A stretch of 64,000 nt of DNA from Cyrtodaria siliqua (Eukaryota > Mollusca > Bivalvia > Adapedonta > Hiatellidae): positions 186,001 to 250,000 of the forward strand of contig JAWPHD010001435.1 of the NCBI GenBank assembly GCA_037043455.1. Reading direction: 5' to 3'. This document shows positions 10,691-22,700 of this stretch, piece by piece. A model generated the notes under the pieces. The model was not told the DNA's origin, did no database searches, and saw nothing but the letters and a program-made list of their open reading frames with translations. Numbering within the stretch: the stretch's first letter is position 1; every line of letters starts with the position of its first letter. A program made the position numbers and the translations under genes.

Positions 10691-11923
10691 ATGCCTCTTT
10701 GACTTTGATACATTGTATACATGCATATATATAAACTGATTTTATTTAGTATATGAATCAATAGTCATATATTTATCTTATATACATGCATGTATGATGA
10801 TTTATTTACATTGTATAAATACATATATAATACCGATAAATTAACATTGTAAATATGCATATGTCAGTATAGATTTACATTTAGTCATTGAATGCTATAT
10901 GCCTCTTTGACTTTGATACATTGTATACATGCATATATATAAACTGATTTTATTTAGTATATGAATCAATAGTCATATATTTATCTTATATACATGCATG
11001 TATGATGATTTATTTACATTGTATAAATACATATATAATACCGATAAATTAACATTGTAAATATGCATATGTCAGTATAGATTTACATTTAGTCATTGAA
11101 TGCTATATGCCTCTTTGACTTTGATACATTGTATACATGCATATATATAAACTGATTTTATTTAGTATATGAATCAATAGTCATATATTTATCTTATATA
11201 CATGCATGTATGATGATTTATTTACATTGTATAAATACATATATAATACCGATAAATTAACATTGTAAATATGCATATATCAGTATAGATTTACATTTAG
11301 TCATTGAATGCTATATGCCTCTTTGACTTTGATACATTGTATACATGCATATATATAAACTGATTTTATTTAGTATATGAATCAATAGTCATATATTTAT
11401 CTTATATACATGCATGTATGATGATTTATTTACATTGTATAAATACATATATAATACCGATAAATTAACATTGTAAATATGCATATGTCAGTATAGATTT
11501 ACATTTAGTCATTGAATGCTATATGCCTCTTTGACTTTGATACATTGTATACATGCATATATATAAACTGATTTTATTTAGTATATGAATCAATAGTCAT
11601 ATATTTATCTTATATACATGCATGTATGATGATTTATTTACATTGTATAAATACATATATAATACCGATAAATTAACATTGTAAATATGCATATGTCAGT
11701 ATAGATTTACATTTAGTCATTGAATGCTATATGCCTCTTTGACTTTGATACATTGTATACATGCATATATATAAACTGATTTTATTTAGTATATGAATCA
11801 ATAGTCATATATTTATCTTATATACATGCATGTATGATAATTTATTTACATTGTATAAATACATATATAATACCGATAAATTAACATTGTAAATATGCAT
11901 ATGTCAGTATAGATTTACATTTA
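10681..11923. repeat. 208-base tandem array, six copies
   Basis: The phrase TGAATGCTATATGCCTCTTT starts at 10681, 10889, 11097, 11305, 11513 and 11721, an exact 208-base period. Units differ at only a few bases (for example ATATCAG for ATGTCAG near 11277, and TGATAATTT for TGATGATTT near 11836), so the expansion is recent. Each AT-rich unit contains the palindrome TACATGCATGTA. The array ends about 200 bases before the coding exon of gene 1 and probably lies in its first intron or promoter region. Confidence 0.95.
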
Positions 11924-12049
11924 TAAAGAATGCATCATTATTTTGAAATATGCATTGTATACATGCATCAATAACTATAGTTATATTTTATATACATAAT
12001 GCACGTTTGTGCATGCACAGAAAACCACGACTAACATGTATTGCATAAT

Positions 12050-12124
12050 TGATGTATTAACCTCTTCCATTGCAGATTTCACAGGAAGAGAAAACTATTT
12101 CTGATAGTTTATAGTCGCGTTACG
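12050..12124 (+). promoter_or_regulatory. Likely splice acceptor and 5' untranslated leader of gene 1
   Basis: A branch-point-like GTATTAAC is followed by a pyrimidine run and TTGCAG, with the AG at 12074-12075. This fits an animal 3' splice site. About 49 bases of leader then precede the start codon at 12125, so an upstream non-coding exon is expected. I did not identify it or the promoter. Confidence 0.55.
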
Positions 12125-14185
12125 ATGGCGCCGTCAAAATTTCACCAATGCGTTCTAGGCATGTTGTGTTTGGTTGTTATAGCCATGTTCGTATCTAACC
12201 ATTACTTGAAGAACCAATCGACACCTACAGGACAAATCTATGCAAGTAGAAAAACACTCGAAATTGATCAAAGACCACATCTTGTTCTCGGAATACTCTC
12301 AGCCCATGATAAAACACAGTTAAGAGAAACACAAAGAAGCACATGGATCTCTACAATGCTTAGTATGTGCGACCAATTGCCTTTCCGAATTACTTACAAG
12401 TTCCTTATTGACGATCCAACTGATGATACAATTCATGAAAACAATGTTTACCGAGACATTTTATATCTTAATATTTCTCGCCATGGACGGGCTGTTAAGT
12501 TTGGTGAAAAAATGTACGTTTGGTTAAAATATATAAATGATAACTACCCAGATGCTCTTCTCGGAGCCAAAATGGATGACGATGCTTTCTTATGCGTCCC
12601 ACAAATTTTCCACAGGCTTAACATACTGAAATCCCTGAAGTTGTATTACGGCTGGAAAGGGCCGGACGTAATGCCGTATGCACGTATTGATGAAATGTTT
12701 GTGGTCCTAGGAAGTGCATTAATTAACCGAATAGCAAATAGGACATATTGCGGTAAAGCAGAATGCCAGACAAATGATGAGTTGGTTGATCAGGAATTTG
12801 GAGGTAGATCTCTTGCAGTTTGGTTGTCAATCTACACTGATGTCGATGTGCAGACCGATAACAAAATAATAGTCTTTAAAATGAGAAGCGTAAAACCTGT
12901 CTCCCCTAAGGAGATCAAGTCAAATTTCTGCGACAAAATGATTATTTATCACAAATCTACTATTGAGATTATGAATCACCTCCACGAAAACAACAAAGTA
13001 CATTCAGGATGTGATGTTGTTCCCTCAACTGCTGGTGCCGTAACAGGGTCAATATTTTCTGGTGAAACGATCCGAAATATTCCTTCATTAATTCCATTAC
13101 CAAGTCAATTGTCTTTGGCTGTTTTAGATAAGTCTTCAAACTGTGACAACTGGGCAGTAGTAACGACAATCTTTCCTCCTTCATCAGCCATAAAGCACAT
13201 TTCAAATCTGTCAAATTGGTGTCTTGTAATTGTTGCTGATACACCGACGCCACCAAAAGAGAAATACCTTAAGGACATTATTATGGCAACTAAGAAGGAA
13301 AGTATGATAAAGTACCTTTCAGTAGAAGAACAACAATTACTGTATCCTATGTTATCTAAAGCTATACCATTAAAGCACTTTGGGAGAAAGAATTTAGGAT
13401 ATGTGTATGCAATCCATCACAAGGCAAAATATATATGGGATTTTGATGACGATAACCTTGGAATTGTAAATATGGAAGAATTTCAAAGAGGAAAATTGCG
13501 GCATCGTTATGTTTGCTTAAAAGGTTTTGAAAATAAACTAATGAATCCTTATCCATATTTTGTTAATTCAGAGACACGTATATGGCCTAGAGGTTTTCCG
13601 TTGCAATCTATTAAAGACAACACAACCACTCCTAGAGTATGTATTGCAGAAAAAGAAATGAAAGTCGGTGTGATTCAATCACTAGCAAATAGGCAGCCAG
13701 ATGTAGATGCTATCTATCGACTCGTCAGCAACATTCCTTTCAATTTTATTTCCACTAAACAGACACATCCGGTATTGATATTACCTAAAAATACATATGC
13801 ACCTTTTAATGCACAGGCAGCGTTATGGATGCCACCAGCATTTGCTTATATGGCTCTGCCTATAAGTGTCAACGGACGAGTGAGCGATATTTGGAGGAGT
13901 TACATAGCACAACATTTCTTTCACAAACTGGACATTGGATTAGCATTTTCGTCACCATACGTAGTACAAGACAGAAATGAACATTCTGATATTGCCGATT
14001 TTAATGCTGAATCAGATCTTTACGTAAAAAGCTATCAATTAATTCAGTTTCTTTCAAGTAGTGAGCATAGAAACATGGAAGAACTCTATGAAAGTCTTTA
14101 TATGAGGAACTATATTGAAAAAAGTGACCTTGACTTCATCAAAATATGGAAACAAACATTAATGCACATCTCAAAAGATGGATAA
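12125..14185 (+). CDS. GT31 glycosyltransferase fused to STELLO/DUF288 domain, 686 aa
   Basis: Predicted type II Golgi membrane protein. A short cytoplasmic tail precedes one hydrophobic segment (residues 8-24), then a lumenal stem. Residues 51-280 look like family GT31 (beta-1,3-galactosyltransferase type). RETQRSTW is at 67-74, where this family has its conserved R-x-T-W block, and DDD at 151-153 within MDDDAF is the expected metal and UDP-sugar binding site. After a linker (about 290-336) comes a complete STELLO/DUF288 domain. It has NCDNWAVVTTIFPPS at 339-353, GYVYAIHHKAKYIWDFDDDN at 425-444 (a second DxD-like acidic site), NPYPYF at 474-479, WPRGFPL at 487-493, QPDVDAIYRL at 524-533, and a C-terminal part through about 610. 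In plants STELLO proteins act in the Golgi in cellulose synthase assembly. The role of the animal domain is not established to my knowledge. The start ATG is the first after a splice acceptor and leads directly into the membrane anchor. The gene is one uninterrupted coding exon with no frame damage. Acceptor, donor and linkage are unknown. Confidence 0.9.
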   Translation: MAPSKFHQCVLGMLCLVVIAMFVSNHYLKNQSTPTGQIYASRKTLEIDQRPHLVLGILSAHDKTQLRETQRSTWISTMLSMCDQLPFRITYKFLIDDPTDDTIHENNVYRDILYLNISRHGRAVKFGEKMYVWLKYINDNYPDALLGAKMDDDAFLCVPQIFHRLNILKSLKLYYGWKGPDVMPYARIDEMFVVLGSALINRIANRTYCGKAECQTNDELVDQEFGGRSLAVWLSIYTDVDVQTDNKIIVFKMRSVKPVSPKEIKSNFCDKMIIYHKSTIEIMNHLHENNKVHSGCDVVPSTAGAVTGSIFSGETIRNIPSLIPLPSQLSLAVLDKSSNCDNWAVVTTIFPPSSAIKHISNLSNWCLVIVADTPTPPKEKYLKDIIMATKKESMIKYLSVEEQQLLYPMLSKAIPLKHFGRKNLGYVYAIHHKAKYIWDFDDDNLGIVNMEEFQRGKLRHRYVCLKGFENKLMNPYPYFVNSETRIWPRGFPLQSIKDNTTTPRVCIAEKEMKVGVIQSLANRQPDVDAIYRLVSNIPFNFISTKQTHPVLILPKNTYAPFNAQAALWMPPAFAYMALPISVNGRVSDIWRSYIAQHFFHKLDIGLAFSSPYVVQDRNEHSDIADFNAESDLYVKSYQLIQFLSSSEHRNMEELYESLYMRNYIEKSDLDFIKIWKQTLMHISKDG

Positions 14186-14370
14186 TGTATATGAATTATT
14201 AACATATTATAAAAGTAAAACATTTGCAAAATGTCCTTTACAAGGTAAAACTGAAAAAAAGGATATATTATGACAAACAATGTATACTCCGACTAAAATA
14301 TATAGTTTGTATACGTCGACAATAGTTTGTTAATGTGTATTATTTCCAATTGTTATGTCCCTTTATACAC
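14186..14370. other. Probable 3' untranslated region of gene 1
   Basis: AT-rich DNA after the stop codon. No canonical AATAAA was seen within this stretch, so the polyadenylation site is not assigned. Confidence 0.35.
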
Positions 14371-15000
14371 AAACTTTATCCGGACAAGTTTTCCTGAATC
14401 CCTGGCTGCAATTCAATGAAAACTTGACAGGAATGATCAGTACCAAGCCTAGTTACGCATGTCGTTGTCATGTTCTGGTTGAGTGATTTTTGGTGGATTT
14501 GTGGCTCTTTAAAGGTTTTAATACCAAAACTTTGTCTGGACTAGTTCTCCTCAACCACCGTTCGTCTTTCAACGAAACTTGGTTGCGTGTATCATTGTCG
14601 TGTTCCAATTGAATGCTTTTTGAAGAGTTATGTCCTTAAAATGTTTTAATACATTAACATTGTACAAACTAGCTCTGTTGAACATCTGGCCGGATTTCAA
14701 CGAAACTTGGCAGGGAAGATCAGTACCAATCCTAGTTGCGCTTAACAACTCCATGTTCCGGTTGAATGATTTTGACATAGTTATGGCCCCTTATACAAAA
14801 ACGTTATCCGGACTAGTTTTCCTAAACCCCTGGCTGGATTTCAGTGAAACTTAGCGGACATGATCAGTACCAAGCCTAGTTGCGCATATCGTTCTCGTGT
14901 TCTGGTTGATTGATTTTTGGTGGAGTTGTGACTGTTTAAAGGTTTTAATACACGTGGGGCATCAGTTTTTACGAAAAACAACCTTTAGTTCTAATTTAAA
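14371..15000 (+). repeat. Dispersed repeat with ~130-150-base internal units, copy 1
   Basis: Units recur at about 14386, 14540, 14669 and 14812. Each contains variants of CTAGTTCTCCTGAACCCCTG, GATCAGTACCAAGCCTAG and AAAGGTTTTAATAC. The repeat ends with CATCAGTTTTTACGAAAAAC. A second, better-preserved copy with the same ending is at 46500-47405. Frames in it are not conserved. Confidence 0.75.
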
Positions 15001-15925
15001 ATGGTTATTTAGGGGCTCGAGGCACAACGTAATATCTCTTTTTTATCTCTTGTTTGTTTTTGTTGCTTCCAAGGGATATCCTTTTCAGTATTTTTTGGCA
15101 TTCACACTAACGTTTGTTAAGTGCTGTATGGCTGCCGTAAAAAGTCGCTCCGACTACAAATCCGTAATGTTATTACTTACTGGTCCTTTGGGATCATCCA
15201 GCCCGATCTTTTTGACTTTAAAGTAGAATATCGCTTAAGCCGGTGCTAGGAGGCATGAGAGGTGTTGCACTTTACATTACATGTCAAGAGCATGTCATGA
15301 ATGTGTTAATTTGTAGTAAATAACATATTTTATTTCATCCCGAAGTGATAAAACTTCATTTTGTTTGCTCATGCTTCGCCTTCTTGAAAATATAAAGTTG
15401 TCCGACATCTCGATGAAATATAATCTGTTATTCAGTCCAAGACAACCAATATCCTATATGTATTCACGGGTAGCGTTCTATGCGATATAGCATTTTACTG
15501 GACGATACTAACACTTTCGATTTTAATTTCTGTTTTTATGTTATCATTTTATTTAGCTTTTTCTTTCATTTCATCATTTTGTATTAACCAATAATTCAAA
15601 TAATTTTAGCCATTTTCACTGGTTCATGCTTTTTATGTTTTATTTTCCATTATGGTTTTGCAGAATTATTTTATGACGAAAATGAGGGAGGTTAAATTAT
15701 GGACAAAGAAGACGATAACTGTTTTTATCACATAACATGCGGTGTGGGAGTGTAATAACATCATTCAATATTTTTGATATTCCACTAGTGGTATAACATA
15801 ACGTTAATGACGTCATGGACGTCACGTTAATGTACGTGTTCTGATGTGTTAAAGCGTCAGGCAAAATGCAATAAAAATGGCTATGTGAGTTATGTGATAA
15901 ATAGAATGTTACATTCGTTCTCATG
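15001..15925. other. Spacer, no gene recognised
   Basis: The frames seen are short and unlike known proteins. TGACGTCATGGACGTCACG near 15807-15826 is a cluster of CRE-like sites of uncertain meaning. Confidence 0.35.
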
Positions 15926-16026
15926 CATTATTGAATTTATTAAACTCCTTAGCAAAAATGATATAATGCTCGGCAAGAGCCTCGCATTATATCATTTTGC
16001 CAACTCGTTTAATAAATTCAATAATG
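15926..16026. mobile_element. 101-base palindromic hairpin element
   Basis: Two ~44-base arms, starting CATTATTGAATTTATTAAAC and ending with its inverse, surround a short loop (CTCGGCAAGAGCCTCG). The arms match almost perfectly, with one small indel. It looks like a tiny MITE or foldback unit. Confidence 0.75.
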
Positions 16027-16370
16027 AATGAGTACTCATGTAAGATCCTCTATAAATTTAATTATTTTTCATTATTATTTTTTTTATTTTTGTATTCTTG
16101 CTTTGTAAGATGTATTGTGTAATACATACTGTATCAGTAAACATGTTTGAATACATTGGTGGTAAATAAATTGTAGTACAAAGTCCTAGTGTGTTTACGT
16201 GTTTAGGCATGCAAGAAGTATTTGTTTGTTTGTTTGTATGGTGGTTTACACCATTTTCAACACATGTTTCACTACCGCTCATGAACAGTCTCAATCAAAC
16301 CGAGACTGCAATATTTCGTATGTGTCGTGCTCGGACGTTTCCAAAGGTCGATTATCATACTCTTTTTATA

Positions 16371-16420
16371 TATGACGGTCGATTGTTTTGGGGTGGAGCC
16401 AGACCACCCACTTTTCCTGG
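16371..16420 (+). repeat. 50-base dispersed repeat, copy 1
   Basis: TGACGGTCGATTGTTTTGGG and CAGACCACCC.CTTTTCCTGG occur here and again, diverged, at 56546-56596. The parent element is unknown. Confidence 0.55.
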
Positions 16421-16551
16421 AAAAAAACCCGCCATCCGTAAGAATCGCATACAAGAAGTAAATCACTATGGTATTCATGTCTGGTGTAGTCGAAAGGAGT
16501 TCCCAACTATATAATCCCTAACTTTAAAATATGAAGAATTTTATGCATATA

Positions 16552-17029
16552 CACTCAAATGATATGAAAACGCAACACGGGAATTTCCGCTATATATTGT
16601 ATATACTGCACACTTAAATGCACATAATATTCCAAAGAAATCCCAAGATGTTTTTTAAAAAGAAAGTTGCAGTTAACTAGAGAAAGGACACAACTGTGAT
16701 GTTGTAGACGTTTTAATCACACTACACTTTGTAACAAGAACTTCATAAATGTTGAAGTAGCTCTTTGAAAAATTGAGCTAGTTCAGTACTATATTTAACG
16801 TAAATAGCTTGCAAAATGATGCATCCTAAGTTTGCTCACATGATTGAGCCAAACGCGTACTCTGTGAATAATGAAACATTGAAGGAATACTATTTGCTGT
16901 ATTATTTGTTGTTTTAGTATTTTCTCCAAAAGGAAAGGTCTTACGTAGCCATGTACGATTAAAAGCAGCATATTGTACATACAATATATAGCGGAAATTC
17001 CCGTGTTGCGTTTTCATATCACTTGAGCG
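16552..17029. mobile_element. MITE-like element with ~50-base near-perfect inverted ends
   Basis: The left end (16552-16608) contains GATATGAAAACGCAACACGG then GAATTTCCGCTATATATTGT. The right end (about 16975-17029) is its inverse with two or three mismatches. Total length is about 478 bases and it is non-coding, with an AT-rich centre. The near identity of the arms suggests fairly recent movement. Confidence 0.8.
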
Positions 17030-17500
17030 TAGTTACGTTTCATTTATGTTAAATCCGATCACGAAGAGACAGGAGTTAGAATAAATAGTTAAGGTGCCTC
17101 GTAATATTTTGACTTCTTCATTGGTTCAGATAGGAAGTTTCGAATATGTTTTATCACGTCTGTAAAATTGCATATTTCTTTTGAGGTCCGCATGTCTGTA
17201 ACAAAATAGGTTCCTATATAATTAACCTTTTTAACTGTGTTTGTCGTGGCTCATTTTCCCTGATGTTGAATAGGAATGTTGGTAGCTTTTTGCAAAGCGC
17301 ATCACTTTTAATACAAGCGTATGTTTAATAAGTGATGTTTTACTAGTTTTTTTCTACTGACATACTAGGATTATTACTATAGAGTGTGATCCTGATCTGG
17401 CAATTACCTACGAGAGAACAGAACAAGTTACTATAGTAATTATCCTTTATTATATACCTCTTTACATATCATTAAAATAGAATACATGTATCAACGAGAG
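17030..17500. other. Spacer, nothing recognised
   Basis: No coding region, repeat or RNA gene identified. Confidence 0.35.
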
Positions 17501-19506
17501 GCCCAAGAGGGCATGTGAACGCTCTACTGGCTGTTATACCATTGATGAACCAAGTCGTACTACATGGTGTCTAGAGTGTACACAAGGTTTTTCAAGTATT
17601 TGACCTAGTGACCTAGTTTTTGAATCCATGGGACCCATTTTCGAACTTGACCAAAATATAATTAAGACAACATTTCGACAAAGTTTCATCAAGATCGGGT
17701 CAGAAATATGGCCTCTAGAGTGTACTAGTGACCTAGTTTTTGACCCTGTGTGACCCTGTGTGACCCATTTTCGAACTTTAGAAAGCTATAATTAAGACAA
17801 ATATTCTGACAAAATTGCATCAAGATCGGGTCAAAAATATGGCCTCTAGAGTGTACACACGGTTTTTCCAAAGTTTGACCTAGTGACCTAGTTTTTAACA
17901 CCATGTGACCCATTTTTGAACTTGACCAAGATATAATTAAGACAAACATTTTGACAAAGAGTGTACACAAGGTTTTTCCAATATTTGACCTAGTGACCTA
18001 GTTTTTAACGCCATGTGACCCATTTTCAAACTTGACCAAGATATAATTAAGACAAACATTCTGACAAAGTTGCATCAAGCTCGGGTCAAAAATATGGCCT
18101 CTAGAGTGTACACAAGGTTTTTCCAATATTTGACCTAGTGACCTAGTTTTTAACTTCATGTGACCCATTTCCGAACTTGATCAAGATATAATTAAGATAA
18201 ACAATTTGACAAAATTTCATCAAGATTGGGTAACAAATATGACCTCTAGAGTGTACACAAGTTTTTTCAAGTATTTGACCTAGTGACCTAGTTTTTGACC
18301 CCACATGACCCATTTTTGAACTTGACTGAGATTTTATTGCGACAAACATTCTGACAAAGTTTCATCAAGATCGGGTCAAAAATATAGCCTCTAGAGTGTA
18401 CACATGGTTTTTCCAAAGTTTGACCTAGTGACCTAGTTTGTATTACCATGTGACCCATTTTTAAACTTGACCAAGATATAATTAAGACAAACATTTTGAC
18501 AAAGTTTCATCAAGATTGGGTCAGAAATACGGCTTCTATAGTGTACACAAGTTTTTTCAAGTATTTGACCTAGTGACCTAGTTTTTAACCCCATATGACC
18601 CATTTTCAAACTTGATCAAGATATAATTAAGACAAACATTCTGACAAAGTTGCATCAAGCTCGGGTCAAAAATATGGCCTCTAGAGTGTACACAAGGTTT
18701 TTCCAATATTTGACCTAGTGACCTAGTTTTTAACTTCATGTGACCCATTTTCGAACTTGATCAAGATATAATTAAGATAAACAATTTGAAAAAGTTTCAT
18801 CAAGATTTGGTAACAAATATGACCTCTAGAGTGTACACAAGTTTTTTCAAGTATTTGACCTAGTGACCTAGTTTTTGACCCCACATGACCCATTTTTGAA
18901 CTTGACCGAGAAGTTATTAAGACAAACATTCTGACAAAGTTTCATCAAGATCAGGTCAAAAATATGGCCTCTAGAGTGTACACACGTTTTTTTCAAAGTT
19001 TGACCTAGTGACCTAGTTTTTAACACCATGTGGCCAATTTTTGAACTTGACCAAGATATAATTAAGACAAACATTTTGACAAAGTTTCATCAAGATTGGG
19101 TCAGAAATACGGCTTCTAAAGAGTACACAAGGTTTTTCAAGTATTTGACCTAGTGACCTAGTTTATAACGCCATGTGACCCATTTTCAAACTTGACCAAG
19201 ATATAATTAAGACAAACATTCTGACAAAGTTGCATCAAGCTCGAGTCAAAAATATGGCCTTTAGAGTATACACAAGGTTTTTCCAATATTAGACCTAGTG
19301 ACCTAGTTTTTGACCCCACATGACCCATTTTCGAACTTGACCGAGATTTCATTGAGACAAACATTTTGACAAAGTGTCATGATGATTGCATCAGAAATGT
19401 GGCCTGTAGAGTGCACACAAGCAAAAGTTAACGGACGGACGACGGACGACGGAAGACGGACAACACACCATCCCATAAGCTCTGCTGGCCCTTGGCCAGT
19501 AGAGCT
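17501..19506. mobile_element. Dispersed element carrying a 145-base tandem array
   Basis: Thirteen or so units of about 145 bases each contain TTTGACCTAGTGACCTAGTT, GACCCATTTTCGAACTTGAC, ATATAATTAAGACAAACATT and ATGGCCTCTAGAGTGTACAC. Spacing is exactly 145 through most of 18143-19300, and units four apart (580 bases) are most alike, so there is a higher-order repeat. The ends carry GCTCTACTGGC (17521) and GCCAGTAGAGC (about 19495), an inverted terminal motif. A GGACGGACGACGGACGAC stretch sits just inside the right end. The minus-strand open frames of 68 residues are shadows of the unit. Confidence 0.85.
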
Positions 19507-19745
19507 AAAAACAACAAATTACTTTTTTTTATATAAAGTCAAATTAACTGAAAACCACCAACAGGAGGACAGGAAAACATGTATATTACACGTGCATGAA
19601 AACATGTACATTACATTGCAACAACTACACCTGTGTTCATTACACATCAAATTTTGGTGAATTTACCAACTGACATAATTTGAAATTAATTAATTAACCC
19701 ACAATGTTCACAAATGCACAAACAAACATTCTGATAGTTCACATT
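19507..19745. other. Short spacer before the 42-base array
   Basis: Contains the direct repeat ACATGTA(T/C)ATTAC(A) near 19578 and 19602. Nothing else recognised. Confidence 0.35.
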
Positions 19746-22700
19746 AGGACTGCCTACCCTCAGTCCTTATCGTCGCTTTTATAGTCATAATGGGTGCCTA
19801 ACCTCCGTCCTTATCGCTGTTTGGAGTCCTACTGGGTGCCTACTCTCAGTCCTTATCGTCGTTTGTAGTCATACTGGGTACCTACCCTCTGTCCTTATCG
19901 TCGTTTATAGTCAGACTGGGTGCCTACCCTCAGCCCTTATCGCTGTTTGGAGTCCTACTGGGTGATTACCCTCTGTCCTTATCGTCGTTTGTAGTCAGAC
20001 TGGGTGCCTACCCTCAGCCCTTATCGCTGTTTGGAGTACTACTGGGTGACAACCCTCAGTACTTATCGATGTTTGGAGTCATACTGGGTGCCTACACTCA
20101 GTCCTTATCGTCGTTTGGAGTCCTACTGGGTGCCTACCCTAAGTCCTTATCGTCGTTTTTAGTCATACTAGGTGCCTACCCTCAGTCCTTATCGATGTTT
20201 ATAGTCATAATGGGTGCCTACCCTCCGTCCTTATCGCCGTTTGCAGTCCTACTGGGTGCCTACCCTCAGTCCTTATCGTCGTTTGGAGTCCTACTGGGTG
20301 ACAACCCTCAGTCCTTATCGATGTTTGGAGTCATACTGGGTGCCTACACTCAGTCCTTATCGTCGTTTGGAGTCCTACTGGGTGCCTACCATCAGTCCTT
20401 ATCGTCGTTTTTAGTCATACTAGGTGCCTACCCTCAGTCCTTATCGATGTTTATAGTCATAATGGGTGCCTACCCTCCGTCCTTATCGCCGTTTGCAGTC
20501 CTACTGGGTGCCTACCCTCAGTCCTTATCGTCGTTTGGAGTCCTACTGGGTGACAACCCACAGTCCTTATCGATGTTTGGAGTCATACTGGGTGCCTACA
20601 CTCAGTCCTTATCGTCGCTTTTATAGTCATAATGGGTGCCTAACCTCCGTCCTTATCGCTGTTTGGAGTCCTACTGGGTGCCTACTCTCAGTCCTTATCG
20701 TCGTTTGTAGTCATACTGGGTACCTACCCTCTGTCCTTATCGTCGTTTATAGTCAGACTGGGTGCCTACCCTCAGCCCTTATCGCTGTTTGGAGTCCTAC
20801 TGGGTGATTACCCTCTGTCCTTATCGTCGTTTGTAGTCAGACTGGGTGCCTACCCTCAGCCCTTATCGCTGTTTGGAGTACTACTTGGTGACAACCCTCA
20901 GTACTTATCGATGTTTGGAGTCATACTGGGTGCCTACACTCAGTCCTTATCGTCGTTTGGAGTCCTACTGGGTGCCTACCCTAAGTCCTTATCGTCGTTT
21001 TTAGTCATACTAGGTGCCTACCCTCAGTCCTTATCGATGTTTATAGTCATAATGGGTGCCTACCCTCCGTCCTTATCGCCGTTTGCAGTCCTACTGGGTG
21101 CCTACCCTCAGTCCTTATCGTCGTTTGGAGTCCTACTGGGTGACAACCCTCAGTCCTTATCGATGTTTGGAGTCATACTGGGTGCCTACACTCAGTCCTT
21201 ATCGTCGTTTGGAGTCCTACTGGGTGCCTACCATCAGTCATTATCGTCGTTTTTAGTCATACTAGGTGCCTACCCTCAGTCCTTATCGATGTTTATAGTC
21301 ATAATGGGTGCCTACCCTCCGTCCTTATCGCCGTTTGCAGTCCTACTGGGTGCCTACCCTCAGTCCTTATCGTCGTTTGGAGTCCTACTGGGTGACAACC
21401 CACAGTCCTTATCGATGTTTGGAGTCATACTGGGTGCCTACACTCAGTCCTTATCGTCGTTTGGAGTCCTACTGGGTGCCTACCCTCAGTCCTTATCGTC
21501 GTTTTTAGTCATACTAGGTGCCTACCCTCAGTCCTTATCGATGTTTATAGTCATAATGGGTGCCTACCCTCCGTCCTTATCCCTATTTGCAGTCCTACTG
21601 GGTGCCTACCCTCTGTCCTTATCGTTGTTTATAGTCATAATGGGTGCCTACCCTCAGTCCTTATAGCTGTTTGGAGTCCTACTGGGTGCCTACCCTCAGT
21701 CCTTATCGTCGTTTGTAGTCATACTGGGTGCCTACCATTAGTCCTTATCGTCGTTTTTAGTCATACTAGGTGCCTACCCTCAGTCCTTAGCGATGATTAT
21801 AGTCATAATGGGTGCCTATCCACAGTCCTTCTCGCTGTATGGAGTTCTACTGGGTGCCTACCCTAGTCCTTATCGATGTTTATTGTCATAATGAGTGGCT
21901 ACCCTCAGCCCTTATCGCTGTTTGGAGTCCTACTGGATGCCTACCCTCAGTCCTTATCGTCGTTTGGAATCCTACTGGGTGCCTACTCTCAGTCCTTATC
22001 GTCGTTTGTAGTCATACTGGGTACCTACCCTCTGTCCTTATCGTCGTTTATAGTCAGACTGGGTGCCTACCCTCAGCCCTTATCGCTGTTTGGAGTCCTA
22101 CTGGGTGATTACCCTCTGTCCTTATCGTCGTTTGTAGTCAGACTGGGTGCCTACCCTCAGCCCTTATCGCTGTTTGGAGTACTACTTGGTGACAACCCTC
22201 AGTACTTATCGATGTTTGGAGTCATACTGGGTGCCTACACTCAGTCCTTATCGTCGTTTGGAGTCCTACTGGGTGCCTACCCTAAGTCCTTATCGTCGTT
22301 TTTAGTCATACTAGGTGCCTACCCTCAGTCCTTATCGATGTTTATAGTCATAATGGGTGCCTACCCTCCGTCCTTATCGCCGTTTGCAGTCCTACTGGGT
22401 GCCTACCCTCAGTCCTTATCGTCGTTTGGAGTCCTACTGGGTGACAACCCTCAGTCCTTATCGATGTTTGGAGTCATACTGGGTGCCTACACTCAGTCCT
22501 TATCGTCGTTTGGAGTCCTACTGGGTGCCTACCATCAGTCATTATCGTCGTTTTTAGTCATACTAGGTGCCTACCCTCAGTCCTTATCGATGTTTATAGT
22601 CATAATGGGTGCCTACCCTCCGTCCTTATCGCCGTTTGCAGTCCTACTGGGTGCCTACCCTCAGTCCTTATCGTCGTTTGGAGTCCTACTGGGTGACAAC

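Noticed and set aside
17725..19364. Series of 68-residue minus-strand frames with MFVLIISWSSSKMGH
   Set aside because: They recur every 145 bases and are the translated tandem unit.
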